From Blepharisma japonicum (Eukaryota; Ciliophora; Heterotrichea; Heterotrichida; Blepharismidae), in the NCBI GenBank assembly GCA_949751835.1, contig CATKHK010000081.1, forward strand, positions 1 through 64,000: a DNA stretch of 64,000 nucleotides, read 5' to 3'. The notes under the pieces were generated by a model. That model ran no database searches and was not told where the DNA came from. It saw only the letters and a list, made by a program, of their open reading frames with translations. Position numbers and translations under genes: made by a program. Below are positions 11,602 through 21,061 of the stretch, piece by piece. Position 1 is the stretch's first letter. Each line of letters begins with the position of its first letter.

Positions 11602-12102
11602 ATGTCAGCAGCTAGAAGACCCGCTCCACGTGGTGGCCGTAAAGGACGCCAAGAGCTAACTGAAGAACAAAAACAAGAAATAAAAGAAGCTTTTGATCTT
11701 TTTGACACAGATGGATCTGGAAGCATTGATTCCAAAGAACTTAAAGTCGCAATGAGAGCCTTAGGATTTGAGCCTAAAAAAGAAGAAGTCAGACGAATGA
11801 TTGCAGAAGTTGACAAAGACGGCTCAGGGACCATTGAGTTTCCTGAATTCCTCGACATGATGGCTGCGAAAATGGCTGAGAGGGATCCAAAAGAAGAAAT
11901 CATTAAGGCGTTCAACCTTTTTGATGATGATGGAAGTGGAACCATCACTTTCGCCAAACTCAAGCGTGTAGCAAGAGAACTTGGTGAAAATATGACAGAC
12001 GAAGAACTTATGGAAATGATTGAAGAAGCAGATAGAGATGGAGATGGCGCAGTAAACCAAGAAGACTTTTTGAGAATTATGAAAAAGACCAATTTATTCT
12101 AA
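11602..12102 (+). CDS. Centrin
   Basis: 166 residues, single exon. Four EF-hands: [36 protein letters not shown] and [12 protein letters not shown]. The third loop has Lys in place of the acidic twelfth residue, a weakening often seen in centrins. The central segment [20 protein letters not shown] and [16 protein letters not shown] are centrin-specific and separate it from calmodulin. The basic N-terminus ([14 protein letters not shown]) is typical too. Centrins build basal-body structures and contractile filaments in ciliates. Confidence 0.95.
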   Translation: MSAARRPAPRGGRKGRQELTEEQKQEIKEAFDLFDTDGSGSIDSKELKVAMRALGFEPKKEEVRRMIAEVDKDGSGTIEFPEFLDMMAAKMAERDPKEEIIKAFNLFDDDGSGTITFAKLKRVARELGENMTDEELMEMIEEADRDGDGAVNQEDFLRIMKKTNLF

Positions 12103-12456
12103 AATTTAGCTTATTTAATAAAATTAGCTGGTAGAGATAAGAAATTACAAATGCGAGCCAAAATTTCAAATATTGAATTAAAGATATGGCAGCTGCGAAG
12201 TGTCAATAATTACGAGAAATTTTCTTTGAAATAAATATAAGGCTTTTCTATATTTTTTGATGCTTATATAGGTTCTTACTCTATAAAATGCAATTTCAGC
12301 AATAATGATTCACTATTATTGATATATGATAACACCTTTTTCATTTAAATATATTAATATGGGAATGTATTCAAATTACTGTTGATAAATAGACTCAATT
12401 CAGTCTATAAATCTCAGTTAAATGTACAGTGATTATTATAAAATTATATTCAACCC
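12103..12456. other. Convergent intergenic region
   Basis: 3' flanks of centrin and of Vti1. A 27-codon frame after an ATG at about 12151 is too short to call. Nothing else seen. Confidence 0.45.
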
Positions 12457-13149
12457 TTATCTTAATTTCATATAAACTAAGAGACACATAACTCCAAGCA
12501 GCAAAATGACTATACCAATAACTAGCAGCTTATTCTGAATCGCTCTTCTTGTCATTGTACTGATTAATGTGTTTCCTTTTGATAAATTATTTCCGACTTC
12601 TCTGTTATTTGAAATAGATCTTGTTAAAAGGTCTCTCTGTCCTTTGAGCTGGTTCATGGTCTCAATTGCTACCCCTTCGGCTTCTAAGGCAACTCTTTTC
12701 CCTTCATCCAGTCTATTATTTTGATCAGCTATTACTTGATGAGTATTTAGCAGTCTTTCTCTGTGCTCGTTAGGCCTCCCAAAACCCTAAGTAACAATTA
12801 CATTATCTAAACGTGCCCCCATAAGAGTTTCTCGTGATTTTTGATCAGCATAGGACGCTTCCTCCTGCCTGAAAGCGCGCTTTGTTTGTTCAAAGTCTTC
12901 TCGGTACCGTCTGACCTGAGACTGAATTTGTGCTCGTGATGCTGCTGGCATCATTGATAGCTCTATTTCCATTTGGCGAAGCTATGTGGAACTTACACAT
13001 TTTTCTGCGTCTGAGATTTCTTTGACTCCTTCAGTTATGGCAAGTTCTTTAAGTTCTTTACTTTGGTTTGGGAGGGATGATACCTTTTTTTGGATGGAGT
13101 TTAAAGATTTGCAAAAATCTTGTTCGAAGCTTTGGTACATCTCTGACAT
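12457..13149 (-). CDS. VTI1: Vti1-type Qb SNARE
   Basis: Three exons (13149-12997, 12981-12802, 12786-12457) joined over two 15-nt introns give a protein of 220 residues. It starts MSEMYQSFEQDFCKSL with a helical Habc-like N-terminal part, followed by the SNARE helix (HRERLLNTHQVIADQNNRLDE onward, then MNQLKGQRDLLTRS) and a single C-terminal membrane anchor NKLLVIGIVILLLGVMCLLVYMKLR. Length, single N-terminal three-helix bundle and tail anchor fit Vti1, which serves Golgi, endosome and vacuole fusion. The pattern of the helix heptads agrees with a Q-SNARE, but the zero-layer Gln was not placed with certainty. Confidence 0.85.
12787..12801 (-). other. 15-nt intron
   Basis: GTAATTGTTACTTAG on the minus strand, phase 0, between RLDN and GFGRPNEH. 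If retained, its last codon is an in-frame TAG. Confidence 0.88.
12982..12996 (-). other. 15-nt intron
   Basis: GTAAGTTCCACATAG on the minus strand, phase 0, between DAEKC and LRQMEIEL. Retention would end translation at the terminal TAG. Confidence 0.88.
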
Positions 13150-13379
13150 TTTGATATATATAACAAAAATTAATTTTTATCACTTTGCAGTTATGTTTGT
13201 TGATAAATTTTTATTGGGAAATATTTTATAGATATATAGATTCTTTTTTATTTATTAGGCCAGATAATAAATAATATAACTTATATACTAAAAGATAAGA
13301 AAATTTTTTATATTTGATTATAAGATTCTTTATGGATTTATTTCGGATATCTATTAATAATATGAATATCACAAATGAT

Positions 13380-14093
13380 CTAAACCATGTTCATTTCTTC
13401 ATACTTGGACTCAGCTCTCAATGATTTATGGACAAAAAGACTCAAACCAGCAAATGCGATCCCACTGAACACAACTGAAACTACGAAGAACAGCATTTCA
13501 TAAGTTAAAAACTCTCCATGCTCCACTTCTTTATATAAAGCTTGGGCTTTGCTTCCTAAGAAAATATGCGTTGCGTTGTTAAACAGACTTGTGGCTGTAC
13601 CAATCACTATGTATGGTAAAAACTTCACGTTTAAGCTAGCTAATCCATAGTTTTTGACTGAAACTGGAGCACTTATCATCCAAATTAAAAAGACAAATTT
13701 TCATTGGCTTTCCTCTATTGCAGAGGCCATAGCTTTTGTTGATTGATAACTATCAAAAAGTTCTTTGCATGAATCTCTTAGTAAACTTTTGCCTAAAATA
13801 TAGCAAATAATTGTTCCAACAAATGCTCCAACGCCACTGATTAAAAACGCAGTCCAAAAGCTATATAAAAAGCTTAATGAGATATTTAGCATGGTAATTG
13901 GAATTGAAATTGCTAAACATAGGGCATAAAAAGCCATAAAAATAATAAGTCCTAAGCCTCCCAAATTTTTCAATGACCTGAAAAGACCAGCAAGTAAGTC
14001 TTTTGCTCCAGGGATTGTAGTAAATAACACAAGAACTATAATTCCTGTTCCTATGCAACTCCAAGCTTTGAGTCCTTTGATCTTTTGCTCCAT
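13380..14093 (-). CDS. TVP38/TMEM64 (VTT/DedA superfamily) membrane protein
   Basis: 237 residues, one exon with one TGA Trp (EESQWKFVFLIW). At least five hydrophobic segments are visible: near 14-34, 45-66, 75-100, 130-175 (re-entrant-like) and 200-222. The core resembles the VTT domain: SFWTAFLISGVGAFVGTIICYILGK with the GAFVGT Gly-rich turn, then FLIWMISAPVSVKNYGLA with a Pro in the re-entrant loop. Related proteins TMEM41B and VMP1 are lipid scramblases of the ER; TVP38 is a Golgi protein. The usual Arg of the FxxR motif is not seen (FLIWMIS), so activity may differ. Confidence 0.82.
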
Positions 14094-14417
14094 TTATTTA
14101 AAATAGATATACCGTGCTTATTAAGCGTTTCCAATAATCATTTAAGACATATGATATAAAATAATTAATTTCATTTACATATAAAATTTAATAATCATAA
14201 TTATATCTATTTTCCTACTAAAATTCAATTAGGGTGTCCTTCACATAAAGTATTTTGATCAACCAAGCTGGAATATAAAATAAGAAAATTAAAATAACGA
14301 CAAAATTTATTCAGAAAATGCTTTTTTTTAATATTCTCTTACTCAAAACAGCGAAATTCCTCAAAAAAGTCTCTTATATTCTTTTACAATATATATTTTA
14401 AGAAATGATTTAGCTTA
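14094..14417. other. AT-rich intergenic region
   Basis: Spacer between two minus-strand genes (5' side of TVP38-like gene reading right). No gene seen. Confidence 0.45.
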
Positions 14418-15053
14418 TTAGTGCTTAGCATGCTGGTTTTGCCAGAAGTTTTGGAGTTGGTCGCTTTCATGATTAGGCACCATTGTAGCAGCGCCAGGAG
14501 CCCATGACTCAGGGCAGACTTCTCCGTGTTCATCAGTATATTGGAATGCTTGTACCAATCTTAAAATTTCTCTTACATTTCTTCCAACAGGTAGGTCATT
14601 GACTGAAATATGTCTCAGAACTCCTTCCTTATCAATGATGAAAGTTCCTCTTAAGTGAACTCCTTCATCTCCTGAGTGGTCAAGATAGACGCCATAGTCC
14701 TTTCCAATTTGCTTGTTAAGATCTGCAATAATTGGGATCTGCATTCTGCCAAGGCCACCGTCAGCTCTTGATTTAAGGGTGTATTCTCTGTGGGTGAATA
14801 CAGAGTCAACTGAGCAGGCTAAAACTTCACAGTTGTTGGCTCTGAATTCAGGAGCAGTATCATTGAACTGAACAATTTCAGTTGGACATACAAAAGTGAA
14901 GTCCAATGGGTAGAAGAAAAGAACAACATATTTGCCCTTGAAGTCTGATAAAGAAACTTGACGGATTCTGTTTCCATCCCAAGCAGTAGCTGTAAATGCT
15001 GGGGCAGGTTTTCTGATTTCAACTTTAGGGAAATATGTTCTTTGGCAAGCCAT
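14418..15053 (-). CDS. Typical 2-Cys peroxiredoxin
   Basis: 211 residues, single exon, stop TAA. The peroxidatic Cys56 lies in [13 protein letters not shown] and the resolving Cys180 in GEVCPESW, with the active-site Arg in GRNVREILR. The [10 protein letters not shown] segment is the GGLG motif of peroxide-sensitive enzymes, but the C-terminal YF motif is replaced by [10 protein letters not shown], so sensitivity to overoxidation may be partial. It reduces hydrogen peroxide and lipid peroxides in the cytosol using thioredoxin. No signal peptide. Confidence 0.95.
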   Translation of the reverse strand: MACQRTYFPKVEIRKPAPAFTATAWDGNRIRQVSLSDFKGKYVVLFFYPLDFTFVCPTEIVQFNDTAPEFRANNCEVLACSVDSVFTHREYTLKSRADGGLGRMQIPIIADLNKQIGKDYGVYLDHSGDEGVHLRGTFIIDKEGVLRHISVNDLPVGRNVREILRLVQAFQYTDEHGEVCPESWAPGAATMVPNHESDQLQNFWQNQHAKH

Positions 15054-15109
15054 TGTTTTATTATTATTAAACGTGGAGATTATTGCCCCAAAATGGTTAA
15101 TTTATTAAG

Positions 15110-16975
15110 TTACCAAATTAAATAATTTAAAATATGCTTAACCTTGAATACGAATATTTTGGATGCTGAGTCCCAGCTGACAAATTCTATTCTTCCTCTT
15201 GATTTCTTTATTAGCTTTTCTCTAAATATATCATCTGGAATATTTTTCTTAGGAGTATATCTGTATAAATAAATTGTTGCTGACTTAGTTGGATTTCGTT
15301 TAACACTCATAACCTCAATTCTTCTCCACTCTATTTTTATTAATTCATCCAAGTCTAAACTTGTTACATTTGTTTCTCCATCAAAAACAATTTTCCCAAA
15401 TTGGTTTTCTACAGTGAAATTTTTGACACTTTTAAGCTCTTCTGTTGTCATACGAGCAAGTTCTATCATTGAAGGCGTAGTAAAGTATCCAGGTCTTTTA
15501 AGCTTCGGAAGCAGATTAGCAGGAGCAAAAATTTGCTTAGACTCTACCTTCTCTTGTGTGACGACTACATTAATGATGTCATCACAAATCATGTTTAGAG
15601 ATTTAACTGTGTCTGAATCTTGTAATATTTTTGACTTAAACATCAATTGGATTCCAGAATCTTCTATCCATCTTACATGCTGAAGAACTTTTGATCGGAT
15701 TTCTTTTATTGTTGTGCTAGAGGTGGCCGAAATATTCATTCTTACTGGATATATGTTGTTTACAACTACTATAATTTCAGTTTTCTCTTCACAATTAGGT
15801 GAATTTGGGAATAATGAAGCAGTCTTTGAGTCAAAATCTTTATATTCTGTAGGTTTCAAATTTTCATAAGATGCTTTTTCAGTGATGGCATATTCTTCTT
15901 TTTCTTCAATTGGCCTTGATGTGAGTGAATTTGTAAAACTTTTTGGAGTGCATGGACTTTTGTCTATATTTTGTCTACATTTATTGGTGTCTACGTCATC
16001 GGTGGATTTTGAAGTATATGGAAATTGGGATAAAAGGCTAGAATTTTTAGGTTTATCAGATAGCTCAACTTCTTTATTTAATTCAGGAAGAGCTTTTAGT
16101 AGAGAATTTAAACAGAGATCGTTAGGATTATCTCTGAAATTATCCAAAATTTTATCTGTTTGAGATGCTTGAGTTTGGCAATATAAGCTAGGCTCTGTTT
16201 GAGTGAAGGCGTCAGATAATCTTTGATAATAGCTTGAAAATAAACTTCCTTTTCTCGGCTGTGTATTACTGCTAAATAAAGGTTCTTTAGCCTGCTGAGT
16301 AGGAGTATAGTATGGAGCTTGAGATTGGACATTTCCAAATAGACTGTTGCCTAGTGAGCTCATTGTAGCCCCTCCAAATAAACTATTTCTGGCACTTGGT
16401 TCAAATAAAGAGAGAGGCTGTGTATTATTTTGTTGCCTATTCATAGAAAATAGTGAAGGATAAGCCTCTTTTAAGCCACCACCAAACAGCAACCCAGTTT
16501 TCATTGAAGGCTGAATCAATGACTGCTGAGCTGGAGTATTAAAAGTATTTCCAAATACCAATATATTGTTGGCTTGGACATGAGAATTTCCGTTATTCAA
16601 TTCTTGATTTAATGACTCCTGATTTGTGGTTTGTGTTAAAAAAGGACTTGGCTGACTTGCAGATAAATTTTTGGGGCTTGAAAAGAGGGGGGTTGACTGT
16701 GTCCCAAATGGTCGCTGTGCTGTTTGGGAAAATAACGAAGGCTGCACAGAATTATCAATAAATGATGATAATGTATTTAAAAGAGGTTTAGCAAAAGAGG
16801 TCGAAGAAGTCTGCTCATGTATAGATGAAAGGAAGCCAGGACTAACTTGAGGAGGATTGATAATATTGGATGCAACAGGCTGAATTGATTGAAAAGGATT
16901 TGAATTAGTAATTTGAGTATTGAAGCCAGTAGGTACTTCTTTGCTAATAGGCTGAAATTGATCTTGAATATTCAT
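15110..16975 (-). CDS. NUP98: Nup98-type nucleoporin, divergent tandem copy with ubiquitin-like domain
   Basis: 621 residues, one exon. About 1-290 is Asn/Gln/Ser-rich with scattered FG-type repeats (LLFGGG, SLFGGA, SLFGNV, PLFSS, SLFSS). A ubiquitin-like domain follows at about 395-475, with the ubiquitin pattern of beta strands, helix, LMFKSKILQDSDTVKSLNM and IINVVV. The Nup98 C-terminal domain (about 480-612) starts KLKRPGYFTTPSMIELARMT. It lies 168 nt from the larger copy and is clearly its duplicate, but lacks the Gle2/Rae1-binding segment. The end reads VKHILNYLIW where the other copy ends VKNF; one extra base near the old stop explains the longer tail. Nup98 forms the permeability barrier of nuclear pores; specialisation between macro- and micronucleus is possible. 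Confidence 0.85.
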   Translation of the reverse strand: MNIQDQFQPISKEVPTGFNTQITNSNPFQSIQPVASNIINPPQVSPGFLSSIHEQTSSTSFAKPLLNTLSSFIDNSVQPSLFSQTAQRPFGTQSTPLFSSPKNLSASQPSPFLTQTTNQESLNQELNNGNSHVQANNILVFGNTFNTPAQQSLIQPSMKTGLLFGGGLKEAYPSLFSMNRQQNNTQPLSLFEPSARNSLFGGATMSSLGNSLFGNVQSQAPYYTPTQQAKEPLFSSNTQPRKGSLFSSYYQRLSDAFTQTEPSLYCQTQASQTDKILDNFRDNPNDLCLNSLLKALPELNKEVELSDKPKNSSLLSQFPYTSKSTDDVDTNKCRQNIDKSPCTPKSFTNSLTSRPIEEKEEYAITEKASYENLKPTEYKDFDSKTASLFPNSPNCEEKTEIIVVVNNIYPVRMNISATSSTTIKEIRSKVLQHVRWIEDSGIQLMFKSKILQDSDTVKSLNMICDDIINVVVTQEKVESKQIFAPANLLPKLKRPGYFTTPSMIELARMTTEELKSVKNFTVENQFGKIVFDGETNVTSLDLDELIKIEWRRIEVMSVKRNPTKSATIYLYRYTPKKNIPDDIFREKLIKKSRGRIEFVSWDSASKIFVFKVKHILNYLIW

Positions 16976-17143
16976 TTTTATTTTTATTAATTATGGAAAT
17001 TGGGAATATAATAAAATTTAAGGGGCTTCTACTTAATTATTTGAAACTCACTTAATTCAATTAAATATTATATCATATCACATAGCTGGAAAAGCAGCTA
17101 TGAATGCACATTATTAAATTATTAAGTTATTAAATTAAATAAT

Positions 17144-19621
17144 TTAAAAGTTTTTAACTTTAAACACCCAGATTTTTGATATTCTATCCCAATTAACAAA
17201 TTCAATATTATCGATCCCTTTTAGTCTGCTTCTAAACTCATTGTCTGTCTCATTTTTCTTTGGAACACAATTAAATAAATAAATTGTTGCTGGCTTGTTA
17301 AGTCCTTCTCCTATTTTATGTTTATCTAGATCATTTGGGTACACATTTACTTCATTTTGATGAATTTCTACTATTTCATCTAAATTTAAGCATGTAACAT
17401 TTGTTTCTCCATTGAAAACAATTTTCCCAAATTGGTTTTCTATAGTGAAATTTTTGACACTTTTAAGCTCCTCTGTTGTCATACGAGCAAGTTCTATCAT
17501 TGACGGCGTAGTGAAGTATCCAGGTCTTTTAAGCTTCGGAAGCAGATTAGCAGGAGCAAAAATTTGCTTTGGCTCTTGAGGCTCTTGAGTCACAATTACA
17601 TCAATGACGTCGTGATGGATCATATTAAGAGATTTTATAGTGTCTGAGTCTTGCAATATTTTTGATTGAAATACCAGTTGGATTCTTGACTCTTCAACCC
17701 ACTCAAGCTGCCTAAAAATTTTATATTTGATTTCTTTTATTATTGTGCTGGAAGTGACTGAAATTTCCATTCTAATTAGGTAGGGGTTATATGCAACTGC
17801 AATAATTTCAGTTATTTTTACACGTTTAGGTGAATCTGATAAGGGGGAAACTGCTTTGAAAAATTTTGAATTGTCTTCGCCATCGCATTCTTCAAGTCTT
17901 AACTTTTCAAAAGACGCTTTTTTAGTGAGTATATATCTTTCTTTTCTCTCTATAATAGGACTGAATCTGGAGGGCTCCCTTTTAATTTTTGGTGTGCAGG
18001 ACCTTCTATCTATACCCTGCCTCCATTTATCAAAATCTGGGTCTCGACTGGTTTTTGGGGTATCTGAAAAACGAGAAATAAGGCTAGTTTTCTTTGGCAG
18101 TTTAAATAGATCAATATCTCTTTTATACCCAGAGATGATTTCATTCAGAGAGTTATGAGAGAAAATAGATGATAGCCCATGGGGATCTTTGAAAGCATTT
18201 AGCATTGCATCCATATGAGGAATTTGGGCTTGGCTATAAAACTTAGGCTGTGGTGTAGTAAAAATATCAGCTGGCTTTTGAGGGTTGTTCGGAAATAAAC
18301 TTCCTCCCATTGCTTGTGCTGAACTAAATAAAGATGTTTGAGCTTGCTGGGAAGAAGCATAATATGGAGCTTGCTGTTGGGGATTTGCAAATAAACTACT
18401 ATTGAGCGAACTCATAGTACCTCCAATCATTTGGCCGTTTGAAGAAATCGCTCCAAATAAAGAGCCTCCCTGCGAGGTATTTTGCTGAGCATTTGCAGGA
18501 AATAATGGAGTTTGGGGTGGATTTAAAGCAGCACCAAATAAAGATCCAACTTGCACCATAGGTTGCATCACTATCTGCTGGGTAGGAGCATTATTTAAAT
18601 TTCCAAACAACGGCTTGTTGGGGGCTTGAGAACTTGGGTTTCCGATATTTGATGTTTGGTTAAACGTCTGTTGGCTTGCAGTTTGAGGAAATAGAGGATT
18701 TGGCTGAGAAAATAAAGAATTTTGAGGGGCCTGAGTTTGCCAAATTGAGCTCGCTCCTCCTGAGATTGCAGATCCTGATGATGGTCCAACTGTAGTATTT
18801 GATGTTGGGGTTTGGCTAAAGATAGAGCTTTGTTGAGTACTAGTTGAGAAGCTTCCATTTGAGTTCCATTGATTTTGAAGATTTCCTCCAAAATTTGGCA
18901 TATTAGCTGTATTACTTGCTGCTGTTGTAGTCCCTGAAACACTTGGAAAAGTATTCGTAGTTTTCAAAGCTGATGTGATTCCTCCAAAATTGCTTGTGGC
19001 ACCTGAAAAAGGAGGAGGTTGGCTAATTATAGGATAAATTCCTATTTGGATATTCTTGTTATGCCCGTTATTAAATTTATAATCCTCAAATCTCAATTCT
19101 TCAATGGATCTATTTTTATAATCTTCTAGACCAGAAATGGAAGTTATTCCAATATGCACTCCTGATGAATCTTCTGCAATGTGAGCGACTCGATATCTTA
19201 AGTTTGTTGTCCCTTTTGCAGAGTTCATCATGCCAGGAGAATTTTGCTGAAAGCCAGATTGAAACCCTTTCATAGGACTTGCAGCCAAATTCATGGGGCT
19301 TGAAAATAGGGGGGCTGGCTGTGCTCCAAATAATTGTTGGCTTCCTGCAGTTTGGAACTGCGGTTGGGAGAAGCCTGAGGGCTGTGGAGGATTTGAGTTA
19401 AAAGATTGGCCCTGAGTGAAAGGGGTATTAGAAAACGAGGATGAAGAAGTTGGCACAGGCATTGCTGTAGAAGTACTAAAGCTTCCTTGAGGAGGTTTGG
19501 TAAAGCCAGATACAAAAGGTTGAGATGATTGAGGTGTATATGAGTTAGAAAAGCTAGAATGAAAGCCAGAAGGATTTGGTTGGCCAAATTGTTGAAATGA
19601 ATTTGGCTGTTGAAAATTCAT
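17144..19621 (-). CDS. NUP98: Nup98-type nucleoporin with GLEBS motif and ubiquitin-like domain
   Basis: 825 residues, one exon. Order of parts: FG/Gln-rich region (1-130), a GLEBS-like Rae1/Gle2-binding segment (about 135-190, with KNRSIEELRFEDYKFN matching the SLEELRLEDY core of Nup98), a second FG region with SLFGAA and SLFGAI repeats (190-480), a ubiquitin-like domain (about 600-678), then the Nup98 autoproteolytic-type domain from RPGYFTTPSMIEL through NVTCLNLDEIVEI to VFKVKNF. The protein ends exactly at the Phe where other Nup98 proteins are cut (HF followed by Ser), so no Nup96 or peptide tail remains, and Asn replaces the His. It is therefore made in pre-cleaved form. All Trp codons TGG. 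Confidence 0.9.
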   Translation of the reverse strand: MNFQQPNSFQQFGQPNPSGFHSSFSNSYTPQSSQPFVSGFTKPPQGSFSTSTAMPVPTSSSSFSNTPFTQGQSFNSNPPQPSGFSQPQFQTAGSQQLFGAQPAPLFSSPMNLAASPMKGFQSGFQQNSPGMMNSAKGTTNLRYRVAHIAEDSSGVHIGITSISGLEDYKNRSIEELRFEDYKFNNGHNKNIQIGIYPIISQPPPFSGATSNFGGITSALKTTNTFPSVSGTTTAASNTANMPNFGGNLQNQWNSNGSFSTSTQQSSIFSQTPTSNTTVGPSSGSAISGGASSIWQTQAPQNSLFSQPNPLFPQTASQQTFNQTSNIGNPSSQAPNKPLFGNLNNAPTQQIVMQPMVQVGSLFGAALNPPQTPLFPANAQQNTSQGGSLFGAISSNGQMIGGTMSSLNSSLFANPQQQAPYYASSQQAQTSLFSSAQAMGGSLFPNNPQKPADIFTTPQPKFYSQAQIPHMDAMLNAFKDPHGLSSIFSHNSLNEIISGYKRDIDLFKLPKKTSLISRFSDTPKTSRDPDFDKWRQGIDRRSCTPKIKREPSRFSPIIERKERYILTKKASFEKLRLEECDGEDNSKFFKAVSPLSDSPKRVKITEIIAVAYNPYLIRMEISVTSSTIIKEIKYKIFRQLEWVEESRIQLVFQSKILQDSDTIKSLNMIHHDVIDVIVTQEPQEPKQIFAPANLLPKLKRPGYFTTPSMIELARMTTEELKSVKNFTIENQFGKIVFNGETNVTCLNLDEIVEIHQNEVNVYPNDLDKHKIGEGLNKPATIYLFNCVPKKNETDNEFRSRLKGIDNIEFVNWDRISKIWVFKVKNF

Positions 19622-19750
19622 TTTATTTTTATCAATTATAGAAATAAGAAATTAGAAAAAATTTGGGGCTTCCTGCAAAACAAAGTAGCTTTTACTTGAG
19701 TAAGTATAAATCAGAATTTCTGTTTAATTGATTAAGTGGACTTAGCTGTT

Positions 19751-20016
19751 ATCTTGCCTTGCAAGGCTCCTCATGAATCTTTGAATATTCTCCACCTAAG
19801 TGCCTCCCTCCGAAGCAGTAAAAGCATTCTTTAATTCTATTGGATAAAGATCCACTTGTAAAATTAATCCCATGATAATAATCCAAAGAATTCACTGAGG
19901 CTTAGTTATTCTGGCAATATATAATTATGTAAGATTTTAGTCAGTTTTAAACTTTTTTGTCCTTCAATAATTTCAAATCATCCTAAGCAAGCATTAAGGA
20001 AATTTAAGTTGTTTTC
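19751..20016 (-). pseudogene. Decayed protein-coding remnant
   Basis: Two protein-like stretches lie in different minus-strand frames with no intron of the local type to join them. The upstream one includes NACLGWFEIIEGQKSLKL and HNYILPE before a TAA at about 19906; the downstream one includes SLDYYHGINFTSGSLSNRIK, ECFYCFGGRHLGGEYSKIHE and ends PCKAR with TAA at 19751. Base composition is less AT-rich than the neighbouring spacer. No start codon precedes the first stretch. I do not recognise the family; the two Cys pairs could be a zinc site. It may instead be a real short gene with an unusual intron. Confidence 0.4.
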
Positions 20017-20394
20017 TTAGTATTATTTTATGATATTCTAGCTAAAAGAAAATTTTCAAAATGAATTGAAAAATCATCGTCAATTTTTAAGCCCCATAAT
20101 AAATTATTATAAAGATTTTTAATAAATAGCATAATACAATATTAATTTAAGCCAAGTTTCAAAAATTTTTATCCATAGAGATACAAGACTTAATTACCCA
20201 CTAAAATATTAAATCATTTAGTTAATTAAGTAATATTAACTCTTTAAATTCAATTCTTTATTAGAATATAACTTAGCTAGCAAGATTTTAAATTGTTTGT
20301 AATATTTTGGCTTGATTATTTCTTGAATGAAAAATTATTGTATTATTATTTTCATAAGTAGTATTGAAAATTTTGTAAAAGTCATACAAAGCAA
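20017..20394. other. AT-rich intergenic region
   Basis: Very AT-rich spacer between the remnant and the small basic gene on the same strand. No gene seen. Confidence 0.45.
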
Positions 20395-20781
20395 TTAAAA
20401 CTTATTAAAAATTTCTTGTTTGATTTTGAATCTATTTGAATATGCAAGAGTCTTAGAATTTCTGGTTAAAATCATTCCAGCGAAACCTCCACCTGTAGGA
20501 GGCCTAACAAATGACGCTCTTGCAAATTGGGAAAACGGCTTTCATATTTGAGAACTAGTTGTGCTCGATTCAAAGAGGCTTGAGAGCTCAGGCTTAATTC
20601 TTCTTGTAGATCCTCTAGATTTTAATCTTGGCATGACTAATGGTTTTTTTGGAGTTAGAGAAATCATAGAAGTTGTTTTAGAAAACGCTGGTGAAATGAT
20701 GCTGATCCTATGTCTAAGATATTTTGTGTTCTTTGTAAAATCAAAGGTACTGTAATCTGATGTGACTTTTTGCTGTTGCAT
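20395..20781 (-). CDS. Small basic hypothetical protein
   Basis: 128 residues, start ATG at 20781, stop TAA at 20395, one TGA Trp (SQIWKPFSQF) that hides the C-terminal 50 residues under the standard code. Ser/Thr/Lys/Arg-rich and probably disordered, with a Gly-rich turn RPPTGGGFAGM and a basic end SNRFKIKQEIFNKF. No known domain. It could be a cytoskeleton- or cilium-associated protein, but nothing in the sequence decides this. Confidence 0.6.
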
Positions 20782-21061
20782 TTTACTAATTCATTTAATT
20801 GGTCTTTATTATCCATTTAAAACTACTTTTCAGTAAAAGAAATTTGAGAAAAGTTTATATATAGATAAAAGCAGCTTTAAGCTTAAAAATAAGCTGATAG
20901 AATTTTAATATTTTTAATAGGAAATCATTAGGTCTGAGTATGAAATTATTTACAGCGATTTCATTAGGAGATTAAATCAGGCTATTATTTCAAAGATTTT
21001 TAATATAATTATTCTGTTTTCACACTAAAAATGGTTATAATATCTCATAATTGTCACTAAA

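Noticed and set aside
11598-12092. 164-codon minus-strand frame over centrin
   Set aside because: Ser-rich shadow produced by the codon pattern of the EF-hand gene on the other strand.
12151-12234. 27-codon frame between centrin and Vti1
   Set aside because: Too short and in a convergent 3' flank.
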